64,000 nucleotides of DNA, taken from positions 1 through 64,000 of the forward strand of contig SMOI01000177.1 of assembly GCA_008000375.1 (NCBI GenBank), written 5' to 3'. The notes under the pieces are model-generated. The model made no database searches and was not told the origin of the DNA. It was given only the letters and a program-made list of their open reading frames with translations. This DNA is from Poteriospumella lacustris. Lineage: Eukaryota > Sar > Chrysophyceae > Chromulinales > Dinobryaceae. The position numbers were made by a program, and so were the translations under genes. Of the stretch, positions 19,601 to 29,872 are shown piece by piece (position 1 is the stretch's first letter; each line of letters begins with the position of its first letter).

Positions 19601-21236
19601 CGCAGAGGACGGCGCCGCGCCGCGCGCGCACCAGTCGGCGGTGCTGTCGCTCGCGGCGCTCTTCGCCGACGCCGCCGCGGCGCAGCCGGCGCACGGCGGC
19701 GGCCCGTCGCGCGGCCAAACGACGCGCGCGTCGCTGTCGCTCGAGTCGGACGCCGGCGGCGACGCCGACGACGACGCCGACGGTGACGGCGCCGCCGACG
19801 CTGCGCCGCTGCCGCTGCGCGCGACGTCTGCGCAGCCCGCGACGGCGACGGCGCCGGCGGCGCTGGCGGAGCAGCAGCGCGTCGAGGCGAGCGACCTGCG
19901 GCGGCAGCTGCGGCGCTTCGAAAACGTCGCCGCGGACCTCGCGGCGCGCCACGACGCGCTGCTGCAGCAGCACGAGGCGCTGCTCGAGACGCTGCGGCGC
20001 GGCACGGCGCTGCGCTCGCGCACCGGCCGCGGCAACGACTCGCTGGCCGACCGCGTCGGGTCGCCGCCGCCCGCCGTCGCCGTCGCCGCGCCCGCCGCCG
20101 CCGAGCCGCCGCCGCAGGAGCCGCTGCGCCACGCGTCGCCGACGTCGGCGCTGGACGCGGCGGAGCCCTTCGACGGCCCGTGGCGCGCGCGGCAGCAGCT
20201 CTTCGCCGTCGCGGAGGTGTCGAAGAGCGCGCACTTCCAGCAGCTGCAGCGCGAGGTCGCCTCGCTGCGCTACGCGCTGGCGCAGGCGCTCGACGTCGTC
20301 GCGGCGGTGCAGGCCGCGCAGCCGCGGCCTCGGCGCTGCAGCCGCCGCCCGTCGCGCCGCAGCGACCGTTCTTCGTCGCGACCAACGCGACCGGCGCCTT
20401 CGCCGAGCGGCCGCTGCCCGGCGCCGCCGCGCAGCCCGCGGCGCCGCTCAGCGTCGCGCCCGACGCGCTGCCGAGCCTCATGAACGGCCGCTTCCTCGTG
20501 CGCGGCCGCGAGCCGTTCAGCGACGTGTCGGCGGTCGAGGCCGTCGACCTGCGGCTGCTCGCCGAGTCGCGCTGCAGCCGCGAGAACAACGCGCCGCGCA
20601 GCCCGCGCCGCCGACGCTGTCGCGCCACCAGCGACTGCAGCAGCAGCAGCAGCTCACGCGCCGCCCGCAGCCGCCGACGCTGCGCTCGCCGGCGGCGCCG
20701 CTGGCGGCGCACTCGTGGCTGTCGGGGCCGACGGCGGCCGCGTCGCTGTCGACGCTGTCGGCGTCGCAGACGTCGCTGGGCGACGCGCCGCGCTCGATCT
20801 GGTACCGCGACTTCGGCGAGGACTACTACGCGCTGCAGAAGTACGACGCCGCGGCCCCGGCGACGCGCTCGACGCGGCGGCGTTCGCCGACGATTTGCCC
20901 TCGTCGGACGCGTCGGAGGCCTCCGCGCCGCCGCAGCTGTCGCCGCGCGTGCAGCCCGCGCCGCTGCTCGCGAAGCCCGCGGCGACGGGCGGCGGCGCGG
21001 GGCCGCTGCGCTTCCACCCGGAGGCGCCCAGCCGCGTGAAGCGCCTCATCGAGCGGAAGGCCGCGCGGCCGCCGCCTCGCCGCAGCGCCCGCCGCCGACT
21101 GAGCGCCGCGCCCGGCGCCTGTTCACAGCCACAGCCGTTTCTGTCCGCGGCTCGTCCACCGCCACCGCACGTCGTTGGTGCTCAGGATACTCCCCGGGCT
21201 GCCCACCCCATTCGACTGGAACAAGACCTACGCTAA
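16651..21236 (+). pseudogene. Long coiled-coil gene broken by about ten apparent one-base shifts
   Basis: The ATG at 16651 opens a clear coiled-coil protein (ILKLMQVEAQMSTLARDVEKL, then QISSLETELFNQSF). Coding sense continues for about 4.5 kb, but the frame changes near 17575, 18235, 18480, 18870, 19120, twice near 19530, then near 20325, 20600 and 20860. Examples of sense on each side: FTDESDDDAAPRGRA; GARKSSLLPARRASKLRDG; LFAPCDDCAAAASLAVA; LNARLSVIDEHAALQTAQLN; QRPFFVATNATGAFAE; SIWYRDFGEDYYALQKYD; RFHPEAPSRVKRLIERKA. Every shift equals one missing base and lies in GC-rich simple sequence. Either the assembly lost bases here or the gene is a recent pseudogene. The restored length would be about 1500 residues, with coiled coils and Ala/Pro/Ser-rich linkers. 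The family is unknown and the exact 3' end is uncertain (21236 is the nearest stop). Confidence 0.55.
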
Positions 21237-22693
21237 CAGTGTTGCGAGCAATGTGCGCACACCGTGTGGCCTCGGGTGGTGCTCGGCCAGCGTATTTGGC
21301 GACGGCGCACCGTGGGACTCGCCAATTTCGTAATCTCTTCGCACTCTTCTATCGCCTTGCTGATGTAAAAATAATTGCAATCCATTCTATATTGTGTGAG
21401 ACATCGAAAGAAATGGGAATCTCGCTGTTCTGATGGATACTACGAAAGTTCTGGCAGATGTACGGTACGAAAAACGTTGGGCATCGAAAATTTCCCTCGT
21501 TTTTGCATTATAACTCACGAGAATTCCCATAGAAAAATGTAATTTTCATTGTCACCGACTCAATTATCTATGATAAGCATGCTTACATGTTTTTCTACCA
21601 TTTTCTACCTTAATTGACGTCTTTCTAATCGACCAACGAAAATGAGGTCGCCGGACATGGTCGTCTTCTGCTCCGCGTTTCAGCCTCAAAACAAAGTAAT
21701 TCTCCAACATACCTTGCCAACGCATGATAAAAGAACATATTAAAATGTTATTGTGGGCAGTTCGTGTTGAGTCACATTAAATTGGTTCAATAGGATGGCG
21801 AAATCTGGACGAAAACGGTCTGAAAATGGGCAACGTCCATTTTGTTTGCCTCATCAATGCATACTACGATATACTTCACAGAAACTGCACCCACTGAGCC
21901 CTTTGCTGCATCTAAGTAAAGCATAAACGATGGAGGTTGCTCTGGAAGAGGCCACAATGGCGATACACTACCGATTGAATCGACATTTCTCTGCGTGGCC
22001 TCGGTACGAAGTGCTCGGACCTCAACACGACCTGTTTAACGCTCACTTTGCAGTCAAACACGGAAATGTCGTCCAATTTAGTTCTGATTTAGGAGGTTCG
22101 CGATGTTTCTTCTGCCACCGTCCTGTTGACGGCAAAAGAGAACTGTTGGCACCGTCCTGAACTGAGAGGGTGCACTATTTCTTACGTTCGCCATCAGCCA
22201 TTACACACTACTCATAGGGTAAAGCACGAAGTACAGCGGCCATCTGCGTGCAAAAAGTCGCATTTTCTCAGAGCAGATGCGACGCAACGCGACGCAACGC
22301 AACGCGACGCGACGTCGCGTTGCACAGGTCACGTCGCATAAAGTTGTCGCGCGTCGCAGCCAACGCTGCCCGCGGGGGCCGCTGCCCGTCGACGGTACTA
22401 ACTCACAGCCATAATTAGTGTATACTTGCAGTTCGTTTGGAGTCAAATATGTACAAAGTACACGTCGCCGTCTCTCGCGCCGCCGCTGTCGCCGCCTTCG
22501 TCGGCGGGGCCACGGCGCGTCTCGTGGCCCTAACGCGGCGCTGTGCTGTGTCGCACGGTGATGTCGGTGTCGCGACCCACGACGATGCGGCTGTGGCGGT
22601 TCCTGTCGCTGCTGCTGCCGCTGCCGCCGCTGCGGCGTCTGTCGCTGCTGCTGCCGCTGCTGTCGCTGCTGTTGGCGCCGGAGCAGTGGCTCG
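21237..22693. other. AT-rich island between two GC-rich genes
   Basis: This 1.4 kb stretch lies between the broken coiled-coil gene and the 3' end of STK36. About 21350-22270 is AT-rich, in sharp contrast to both sides. It holds one short frame (21930-22160, 76 codons) that I cannot support as a gene. A tandem GCGACGCAAC-type repeat and a perfect short palindrome occur at about 22277-22323. The last 250 bp (22440-22693) are GC-rich and probably STK36 3' UTR. Confidence 0.4.
22277..22323. repeat. Short tandem GCGACGCAAC repeat ending in a 10-bp inverted repeat
   Basis: Four to five copies of a 5-10 bp unit (gcgacgcaac / gcaac / gcgac) run into GCAACGCGAC, a 5-base loop GCGAC, then GTCGCGTTGC. 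The two outer parts are exact reverse complements, so a hairpin can form. It lies downstream of both flanking genes. Confidence 0.55.
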
Positions 22694-25600
22694 CTACGCG
22701 TCGGCGGCGAGGCGCAGCTTCTGCCGCAGGCGCGCCGCGTACTTCTGCATCGTCTCGTCGGGCGGCGCCTGCTCCTCGCCGAAGAAGCGCAGCAGCTGCG
22801 CCACGTCCGGCGCCGCGAGCGCCAAGATGCGCTGCCGCGTGGCGGGGTACACAGCCATGGTGCCCAGCGAGAACAGCGCGATGCGCTGCGTCGCGCGGTC
22901 GCCCGCCGCCGCAGCCGCCGCCGCCGGCCGAAGCAGCGACGCGAGGCGCTCGACGACGGGCAGCGCGGCCATCGCCGGCGCCAGCTCGCCGCTGTTGCGC
23001 ACGAGGTTGCCCATGGCGCCCGCGGCGTTCGCGCGCGTCTTGTCGTCGGCGTCCTGCAGCGCGGCGCACAGCGGCGCGAGCGCCGCCGCCAGCTGCGGGT
23101 AGAGCGCGCGCGAGTGGAACGCGGCGTTGCCGACGGCGAACGAGGCGAACTTCCGCGTGGCGGCGTCCTCGTCGGCGCAGCAGCGCGCCAGCAGCGCGAG
23201 CGGCGCCTCGGCCTCGGCGCTGGGCGGCGTGGCGAGCGTCGCGTAGAAGGCGTCGGAGTGGCGGCAGAGGTTGCCCAGCAGGTTGCACGTCTTCGCGCGC
23301 GCGACCGCCGCCTCGTGGCGCAGCAGCTGCGCGATCTTCGCGGGCGAGAACACGCGGCGCAGCGCGTGGAAGTGCGCCTCGCTGTGGCGCGCCAGCTGCG
23401 ACGCGATCTGCAGCCCCGACACGAGCGCGTCGGCGCGCAGCCGCGCGTCCTCCGCGCCGCCACCGCCGCCGCTGCCCGCGGGCAGCTGGCGCAGCGCCTG
23501 TTCGTCGTCGTAGCGCCGCGGGTCGAAGAGGTGCAGCGGCAGCGCGTCGATCGTCTCGAGGCCGCGCTGCTCGACGAACTGCGCGAGGAACTTCGACGAG
23601 GTGAGCACGAGCTCGGACAGCGCGTTGACGAGGTGGTGCGCGCAGCGGTGGCTCAGCTGCGCGCCGTACGCCGCCGCCGTCTGCAGCAGCAGCCGCACCG
23701 CCTGCTGCCGGTACAGCGTCTCCAGCGCCTGCTGCGCGTCCTCGCGCGGCAGCCGCAGGCCGGCCGCCAGCCACAGCAGCACGTGGTGCACCAGCGCGGC
23801 CGCCTGGCTCAGCGCCGCGGCCGCCCAGAGCCCCGCGTCCTGCAGCGCGAGCAGCGCCGCCAGCGCCGTCTGCCCCTGGCGCTCGGCCCAGCGCCCGCGG
23901 CGCTCGAGCTCGTCGGCCTCGAGGCTCTGCAGCAGCAGCGCCACCGCGTCGCCCTCGCGCAGCAGCGCCAGCGCGCGCGCGACGAGGGCGTCGGTTGCGG
24001 CGTCCTTCGGCGCGTGCGGGTGGTGCGAGGCGGCGGTGACGGCGGCGCTCGTCTGGCTCGCCGCCTCCCACAGCAGCGCGCGGCCCGCGCCGGACAGCGC
24101 CTCGAGGCGCCAGCGGTCGCGCGTCACCTGGCACAGACAAGCGAGCGTCTGCAGCGCGCGCTCCGGCCGCCGCAGCTCGGCGACTTTGCGCACGAGGCGC
24201 GCGAGGCAGCCCGCCAGCGCGTCGTGCGGCGCGAGGTCCTGCGTCGCCACGGCCGCCAGCCAGCGCGCGTCGCGGTGCAGCGCGGACCGCGGCGCCTGCA
24301 GCGCCGCGCAGATGGCGCCCGCGACGTCGAGCGCCGCGCACTGCCGCAGCAGCGTCGCCTCGAGCTCCGCCGCCTGGCGCCGGTCGAGCGGCGCGGCGTC
24401 ATCCGTCGCGGCGAGCGCCTCGTCGCCCGACACGCGCTGCGCCAGCGACTGCAGCGCCAGCAGCGCGTGCAGCAGCAGAAAGCAGCCCACCGCCAGCGCG
24501 TCGCCCGCGTCGCCGTCGCCCGCGCCGACGTGCGTCAGCGTCGCGCCGATGCGCTCGACGAGCTGCGCCCACTGCCGCGCGCCGAGCGCGTCCGCCGCCG
24601 CCAGCGCCGCGAGCACCTGCGTCGCGGCCTGCGCAGCGCCGCTCGCGGGCGACCGCGCAGCCGCCGTAAGCAGCGCCGCGAAGAGCGCGCCGCGACGGTA
24701 CTGCGCCACGCCGAGCGCGACGCTGCGCGGCCCCTGCGTCACCAGCGCGCGCAGCAGCGACAGCAGCGCCTCGTCGTCGGGCGCGCGACACGCGGCCTCC
24801 GCCAGCAGCCGCAGCGCCTCGCCGCTGCCCTCGCTGAGCTTCTCCGCGACGCCGCGACACGCCTTGTGGTGGCGCAGCGCCTCGTCCGCCGTCCAGCGCG
24901 TCGCCGCCGCCGACAGCCGCGCGACGAGCGCCGCCAGCGCCGCGAACACGTCGGCGACGGCGACGTCGTCGGCGAAGAGCGCGTCGCACAGGCCGCCGTG
25001 CAGCTGCTGCGCCAGGAACATCTCCGCGAAGAGGTCGGGGCTGCGGTGCGGCGCGCGGCCCAGCACCTGCTGCGCGGCGCGCAGCGCCACGGCGGCGCGG
25101 CGGCCGTGCGCGCGCTCGAGGGCGTCCGCGCGGAAGCGGTGGTCGGCCAGCGAGCTGGCGAGGTCGCGGGGCCGCAGCAGCGCCGCGAAGAGGTGCAGCA
25201 CGTTCCAGCGGTCCGACATCAGCAGCAGCCCCGCCGCCGGCGCCGCGGCGTCCGCCGGCAGCGCGCGCAGCGCCGGCGCCTCTTCCTTCGTCGCGCACGT
25301 CGCGAGCGCCAGCAGCAGCGCAACGAGGCCGGCGGCCACCGCCGCCCAGCGCCGCCCGTCGTCGTAGCCGTCGGCGTCGTCGCCTGCGTCGCCCGCCAGC
25401 GCCGAGACGGCCTCGGCGCTCGCGAGCAGCGCCGGCAGCTGCGAGAAGAGCGTGTCGAGCATGCGCAGCGCCTCGGCGGCGACGGCGGGCGGCGTCTGTG
25501 GCCGCGTCAGCGCTTCCTGCAGCGCCAGCGCCAGGTCCGTCGCGCGCTGCAGCACGTCGCGCAGCGCCTCCAGCGCGCGCAGCTGCTGCAGCCGCTCGCT

Positions 25601-27484
25601 CCGCAGCGCGTCGGCATCGATCGCCTCCAGCGCCGCGACGAGCCCCGTCAGCTGCCAGTCGAGCAGCGGCGCGGCCCACGTCTCCGGCCGCCCCGCCGCG
25701 CCCTGCCAGAACTGCGCCACCTCGTCGGCCGCCAGCGCCGCCAGCGGCTCAAATTTGCGGCCGCGCGCCGCGTCGCGCGCCAACAGAAAGCTCTGCTCGT
25801 CCGCCACCTCCTGCGCATCGGGCGAGGCCGCGCGGGTACCAGCACGGCGCTCGTCCGCGTGGATGGTGAGGCCCGCCTCCTCCTCGACGGGCCCCAGCTC
25901 CGACACGTGGCTGCGGTCGTACGCGCCGAAGGAGTCGTCCGGCAGCTGCGGCGCCGCGCGGCGTGACTGCTTCACGGGGCTGAGCCTCGCCTGTGCCTTC
26001 TCCTCGGCGTCGGACACGTTGCTGAAGTCGAGGCGCGCCGTGGGGTCGAAGCTGAGCGAGCTCTGCCCGTCGATCGAGTCGAAGTCGCCGTGCAGCAGGT
26101 CGGCGAGGCCGCTGCGGTCGATCGACTGCAGCGACGCCGACAGATGCGCCTGCAGGCGCTGCTCCACCGTCGCCTGGTACTGCAGCTGCACCTCGGCGCC
26201 CTCGCGCGGCGAGACGCCGTCCGACGCGTCGTCGTCGGCGGTGAGCCGCGGGGCCGCGGGTTGGCCGAGCGGCTCGCGGCGCTGCAGCTGCTCCTGCCGC
26301 TCCGCCTCAGCGCGCTTCTCCGCCTCCCGCGCGGAGATGAGCGCGACGGCGCGCTGGCGAAAGAGGTCCTCCTCGATGCGCTGCTTGCGCGCGCGCTCCT
26401 GCGCGTGCATCGCGAAGGGCAGCGAGGCGGGCGACGTGTTGTTGAAGGCGACGTCGTTCACCTTCTGCGTGGCGTACAAGTTCAGCTTGTCGGCGCCCAT
26501 GATGCTTTCGAGGCGCTCGCGGGGCCCGCCGAAGCCGCCGCAGCCGACGTACAGCGAGCGCTCGACCCAGGCCTTCTCGCGGTCGGCTTCGCTCTCGCGC
26601 ACAAAGGGGTGGTCGAGGAGGTGCGGCCAGTTGAGGCGCTTCGCGGGATTCTTCTGCAGCAGGCCCTGCAGGAAGGACTTGAACTCCTTCGAGATGTCGT
26701 TGGGGTACTTGACGGGGTCCTTGACGATGTGGTTGATGAGCGAGTAGATGCTGTTCGTGTAGAAGGGCGGCTGGCCCACGTACAGCTCGTAGAGGATGAC
26801 GCCCAGCGACCACAGGTCGGACGACGCGTCGTACGGCTGCTCCTTCACCAGCTCGGGGCTCATGTACAGCGGTGTTCCCTTGATCGACGTCAGAACGATG
26901 GTGTTGTTGGACATGGCCCGCGCGAAGCCGAAGTCGCAGAGCTTGATGCGCCCGTTGGAGCCGATGAGCACGTTCTGCGGCTTCATATCTCTGTCGGCCA
27001 CGAGAACAGGCGATCAAACGATGTGGGCGAGGTGGAAACGGCGCCGTGCAATACCTGTGGATGATTCGATTCGAGTGGAGATAGTGCAGGGCGCGAACGA
27101 GCTGCTTGGCGATCTGCTGCACCGTCTTCTCGGGCAGGCGCTTGTCGTCCTGCAGAATGTCGAACAGCTCGCCCTGTGCGTACTCCGTCACAACGCAGAA
27201 GTCTCTCTCCGTTTCGAAGGCGTCAAACATCAAGATGATGTTGTCGTGGTTCAGGGTGCGCAGGATGCCGATCTCCTGTCGCAGGTTCTTGATGTCCTTC
27301 TCGCTTTTGCCGTGCTTTTGGATCATTTTCATGGCAACCGTGAATCCGGTGTTCTTCCTCCGTGCCTATCATTTACCAGGCTGAGACGACGCAGAGATCA
27401 AACTGAGAAGTGCGAGCAACAAACCTTGTACACTTTGCCGAACGAGCCTTCGCCCACGTGCTCGAGAATCACATAATTCTCCAT
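22694..27484 (-). CDS. STK36: STK36/Fused-type protein kinase with ARM-like C-terminus
   Basis: Three exons (27484-27425, 27365-27055, 26990-22694) with GT-AG introns of 59 and 64 nt give 1555 residues. The kinase domain fills residues 4-254: GEGSFGKVY loop, VAMK with Lys33, HRDMKPQN with Asp125, DFGFARAMS with Asp143, then [14 protein letters not shown]. This is close to human STK36/Fused across the whole domain, including [24 protein letters not shown]. In animals Fused acts in Hedgehog signalling and in building the central pair of motile cilia; in plants (TIO) it acts in cytokinesis. After the kinase domain there is a charged linker, then about 1000 residues of Leu/Ala-rich helical repeats (e.g. 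[32 protein letters not shown]) of ARM/HEAT type. All catalytic residues are present. It is divergently paired with the UVRAG-like gene. Confidence 0.9.
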
Positions 27485-28056
27485 CGTCGGTCCTGCATCA
27501 ACGAATGAAGACTTCCACTACGATATCAACGTGAAAACAGAGGCGCTCGATCAGGCAGACGGCAGGGGCTCACGTTGCATTCGGATGTGGTCCTATCGCT
27601 ATCTATCGCGGAGGCATCCGACGTCCTGCGCTCTGCGGCGACGATTCGAAAGCGCCGCGTTTGAACCGCGCCTGCTCCCGGAAATGAAACCGCTCTAGCG
27701 ACCACTGCTTGCACACTGCTGTGGACGATATACACATGAGAAAGAAGCATGAAAGTACTCCAGTCGCCACTCGTTGTCCGGCGCGACGACGACGACGACG
27801 CCAACGTCGCTGCGCCGCTGCGCCGCTGCGGATATCGACACCGATACCCGACGGCGACTTGGAGAGGGAGGTCATGGGACAAGCAATTGATCGACGTCGC
27901 TTGAACGCAACCCACAACGCGAAAAAAATCTTCAGAAGACGCCGCCGTCAAGTAAAGGTCGAGGGATCTCGGTTGATTTTCTTTTAACGCACGACGGTTG
28001 CACCTGTGAAGCTCACCTGCAGCGGTCGGGAGATTTCAATCGACGGGTGAACGGCA
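27485..28056. promoter_or_regulatory. Divergent promoter region, STK36 / UVRAG-like gene
   Basis: About 570 bp between two divergent ATGs. A GGAAATGAAACCGC box at about 27681-27694 is a one-base variant of the TGAAACG motif found in other intergenic spaces. A run of CGACGACGA lies near 27780-27800. No gene is supported here. Confidence 0.3.
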
Positions 28057-29736
28057 ATGATGGAGCCGTCTCCGAATCTTAAGGTGAGTCGCCTGTTCAT
28101 CCGCGTGCTCCAACTCGCCTCATGTGGAGATCTCCTACAGTTGTTCCTGGAGAAGTGCCAGGCGGTGCACGGGAAGAATTTCCTCTTCGGGTCGCCAAGC
28201 GTCACCAATCAACTCGCATTGCAAATATATGGAAAGCTTGGTGAGTTCTCTGTCATGACTGTCGGCTCATGGCTGCTCTAATGAACTGTGTGCGGCGTAG
28301 AAGGAAACTTCGAGAAGCTGCTGAGCAGCGTGCCCTTGGAGTGCGGCACGTGTCCGTCGTGGACCGTCTACGGCCTGCGCTCTGTCGCCGAGCTTCGTCG
28401 CCATTTGGAGGACACTGGTAAGGCTTCGCTTGCCATTAGCTGTGGTCGTTGTCGCTGGTTACCCTCGTGGCTGTGCAGAGCTGCTGGTGAAGGTGGTCGG
28501 CGCCGCCGGCGACCGCGACGAGACGACGTTCTTCGAGGAGGTGTTCCGTCTGGACGAGCTATTCGTCATCGAGACGTCCAATCGGTCGCTCTATCCCCCC
28601 AACTTCATTTGCTTTCAGTTCAATGGCGTGCGCTGCACGTCGCTGCGTCTGGCGCAGATCTTCGGCCGCCTGGCGGGCGCCGCCGCAGCGCCGACGCGGT
28701 TCGCTTTGGACCTCGACGACGACGCGCGTCCGTCACGAGAGACCACGCCTCTTCCGCCCAAACCGCTCGCGGCCATTCAGGAGCGACTGGACAAGCTGCA
28801 TGCGTTCGCGGCTGTCGAAGAGCGACTGGTCGACGCGCTGGACGAGCGCCTCGTCGCCGCGACGCTCGTCCGCCGCGACACGCTGCAGGCGGCGCTGGCC
28901 GTCGAGACCGAGCGCGTGCGAAGGCGCGGCGAGGAGAACGTGTCCGGGGCGCGGACGATCCCAGGCAGCCGCCTGGAGACGCTGATGCAGGCGACGGAGA
29001 CGATGGCGCGCAGCATTCGCCGGCTGCAGGCGCTGAGCCAAGAGAAGCAGCGGCAGCACGTGCAGCTGAAGGTACGCCCGCCTCACACGCCCCGATCCTG
29101 CGACGCTCTAACGACGCCCCCCTCCCCCCGCAGTTCTTCCTGGAGGCGCGGCAGCAGAAGCTCTTTCAGGACATCCTCGTCGTGTACCCGATCACGCAGG
29201 GCAAGAGCGGCGAGTACAGCATCCGCGGCATCGAGCTGCCCTACGACTTCAGGTGCGTCGCCGACCTCTCCCCGCCGCCCACCCCTCACCGCGCGTCCCT
29301 CGCTCACCGTCTGTTCTGTCTCTCGTCGGCTGCAGCGCGGTGAAGGACGACGAGACGCTCTCGTCCGGCGTGGGCTACCTGGTGCACGTGCTGCTGATGC
29401 TCAGCAAGTACTGGGAGGTGCATGCCCGCCGCGCCCGCCGCGCCCGCCTCGCCTGACGACCCTGTGTCTGTCTGCGTATAGATCCCGCTGCGGTACCAGC
29501 TGCTCTTCCACGGCTCGCGCTGCCTCGTGCGCGACCTCGCCGCGACGAACGCGATTCTGCCGCTGTTCCGCTCGTACAACGACAAGGAGCGCTTCGACCG
29601 CGCCGTGTCCTGGCTGCGCGTCGACCTCGAACAGCTGCTGCAGACGCGCGGCGTCACCTTCGACCCCAGTCGCTCGCTGCTCGCCAACCTCGTGCAGCTC
29701 GCCCAGTGCGACGTGTGTCCGTCGCTGGCGTATTGA
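28057..29736 (+). CDS. UVRAG/VPS38-like subunit of class III PI3-kinase complex
   Basis: Seven exons: 28057-28083, 28141-28240, 28301-28417, 28479-29071, 29134-29252, 29336-29417 and 29482-29736. The GT-AG introns are 57-83 nt, and the product has 430 residues. UVRAG/VPS38 defines PI3K complex II (VPS34, VPS15, Beclin), which acts on endosomes and in autophagosome maturation. The N-terminal 130 residues look like the UVRAG C2 region (ELLVKVV, FFEEVFRLDELFVIETSNRSLYPPNF). A coiled coil follows (ETLMQATETMARSIRRLQAL). The C-terminal domain carries the family hallmark: LFQDILVVYPI, YSIRGIELP, DDETLSSGVGYLVHVLLML, then PLRYQLLFHGSRCLVRD. The first exon codes only nine residues, and its 57-nt intron has no stop in frame, so a retained-intron form would add 19 residues. 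Atg14 is a less likely alternative. Confidence 0.8.
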
Positions 29737-29872
29737 GGCGGCGGGGGCCGCCCTCGGCGGTTCAGCGTCGCTGCCCCGCGACTCGTCCTGTGTATAGATA
29801 GCGTGTAACCGACCGTCGGGGGCCTGACGTGGTGAATTATTCTTATGTACAAAGCTGCAGCGGCTGCAGCGG

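Noticed and set aside
17560-20870. Explaining the frame changes in the 16.6-21.2 kb gene by introns
   Set aside because: Coding sense continues up to within a few codons of each change, which leaves no room for a 50-nt intron, and GT-AG signals are lacking at the sites checked.
21930-22160. 76-codon frame in the AT-rich island
   Set aside because: It has a C-x-x-C pair, but no other support, no homology I can name and no coding-like neighbours.
23114-25966. 950-codon plus-strand frame inside STK36
   Set aside because: It lies wholly opposite the STK36 repeat region and has repetitive Arg/Ala/Gln sense, so it is a shadow.
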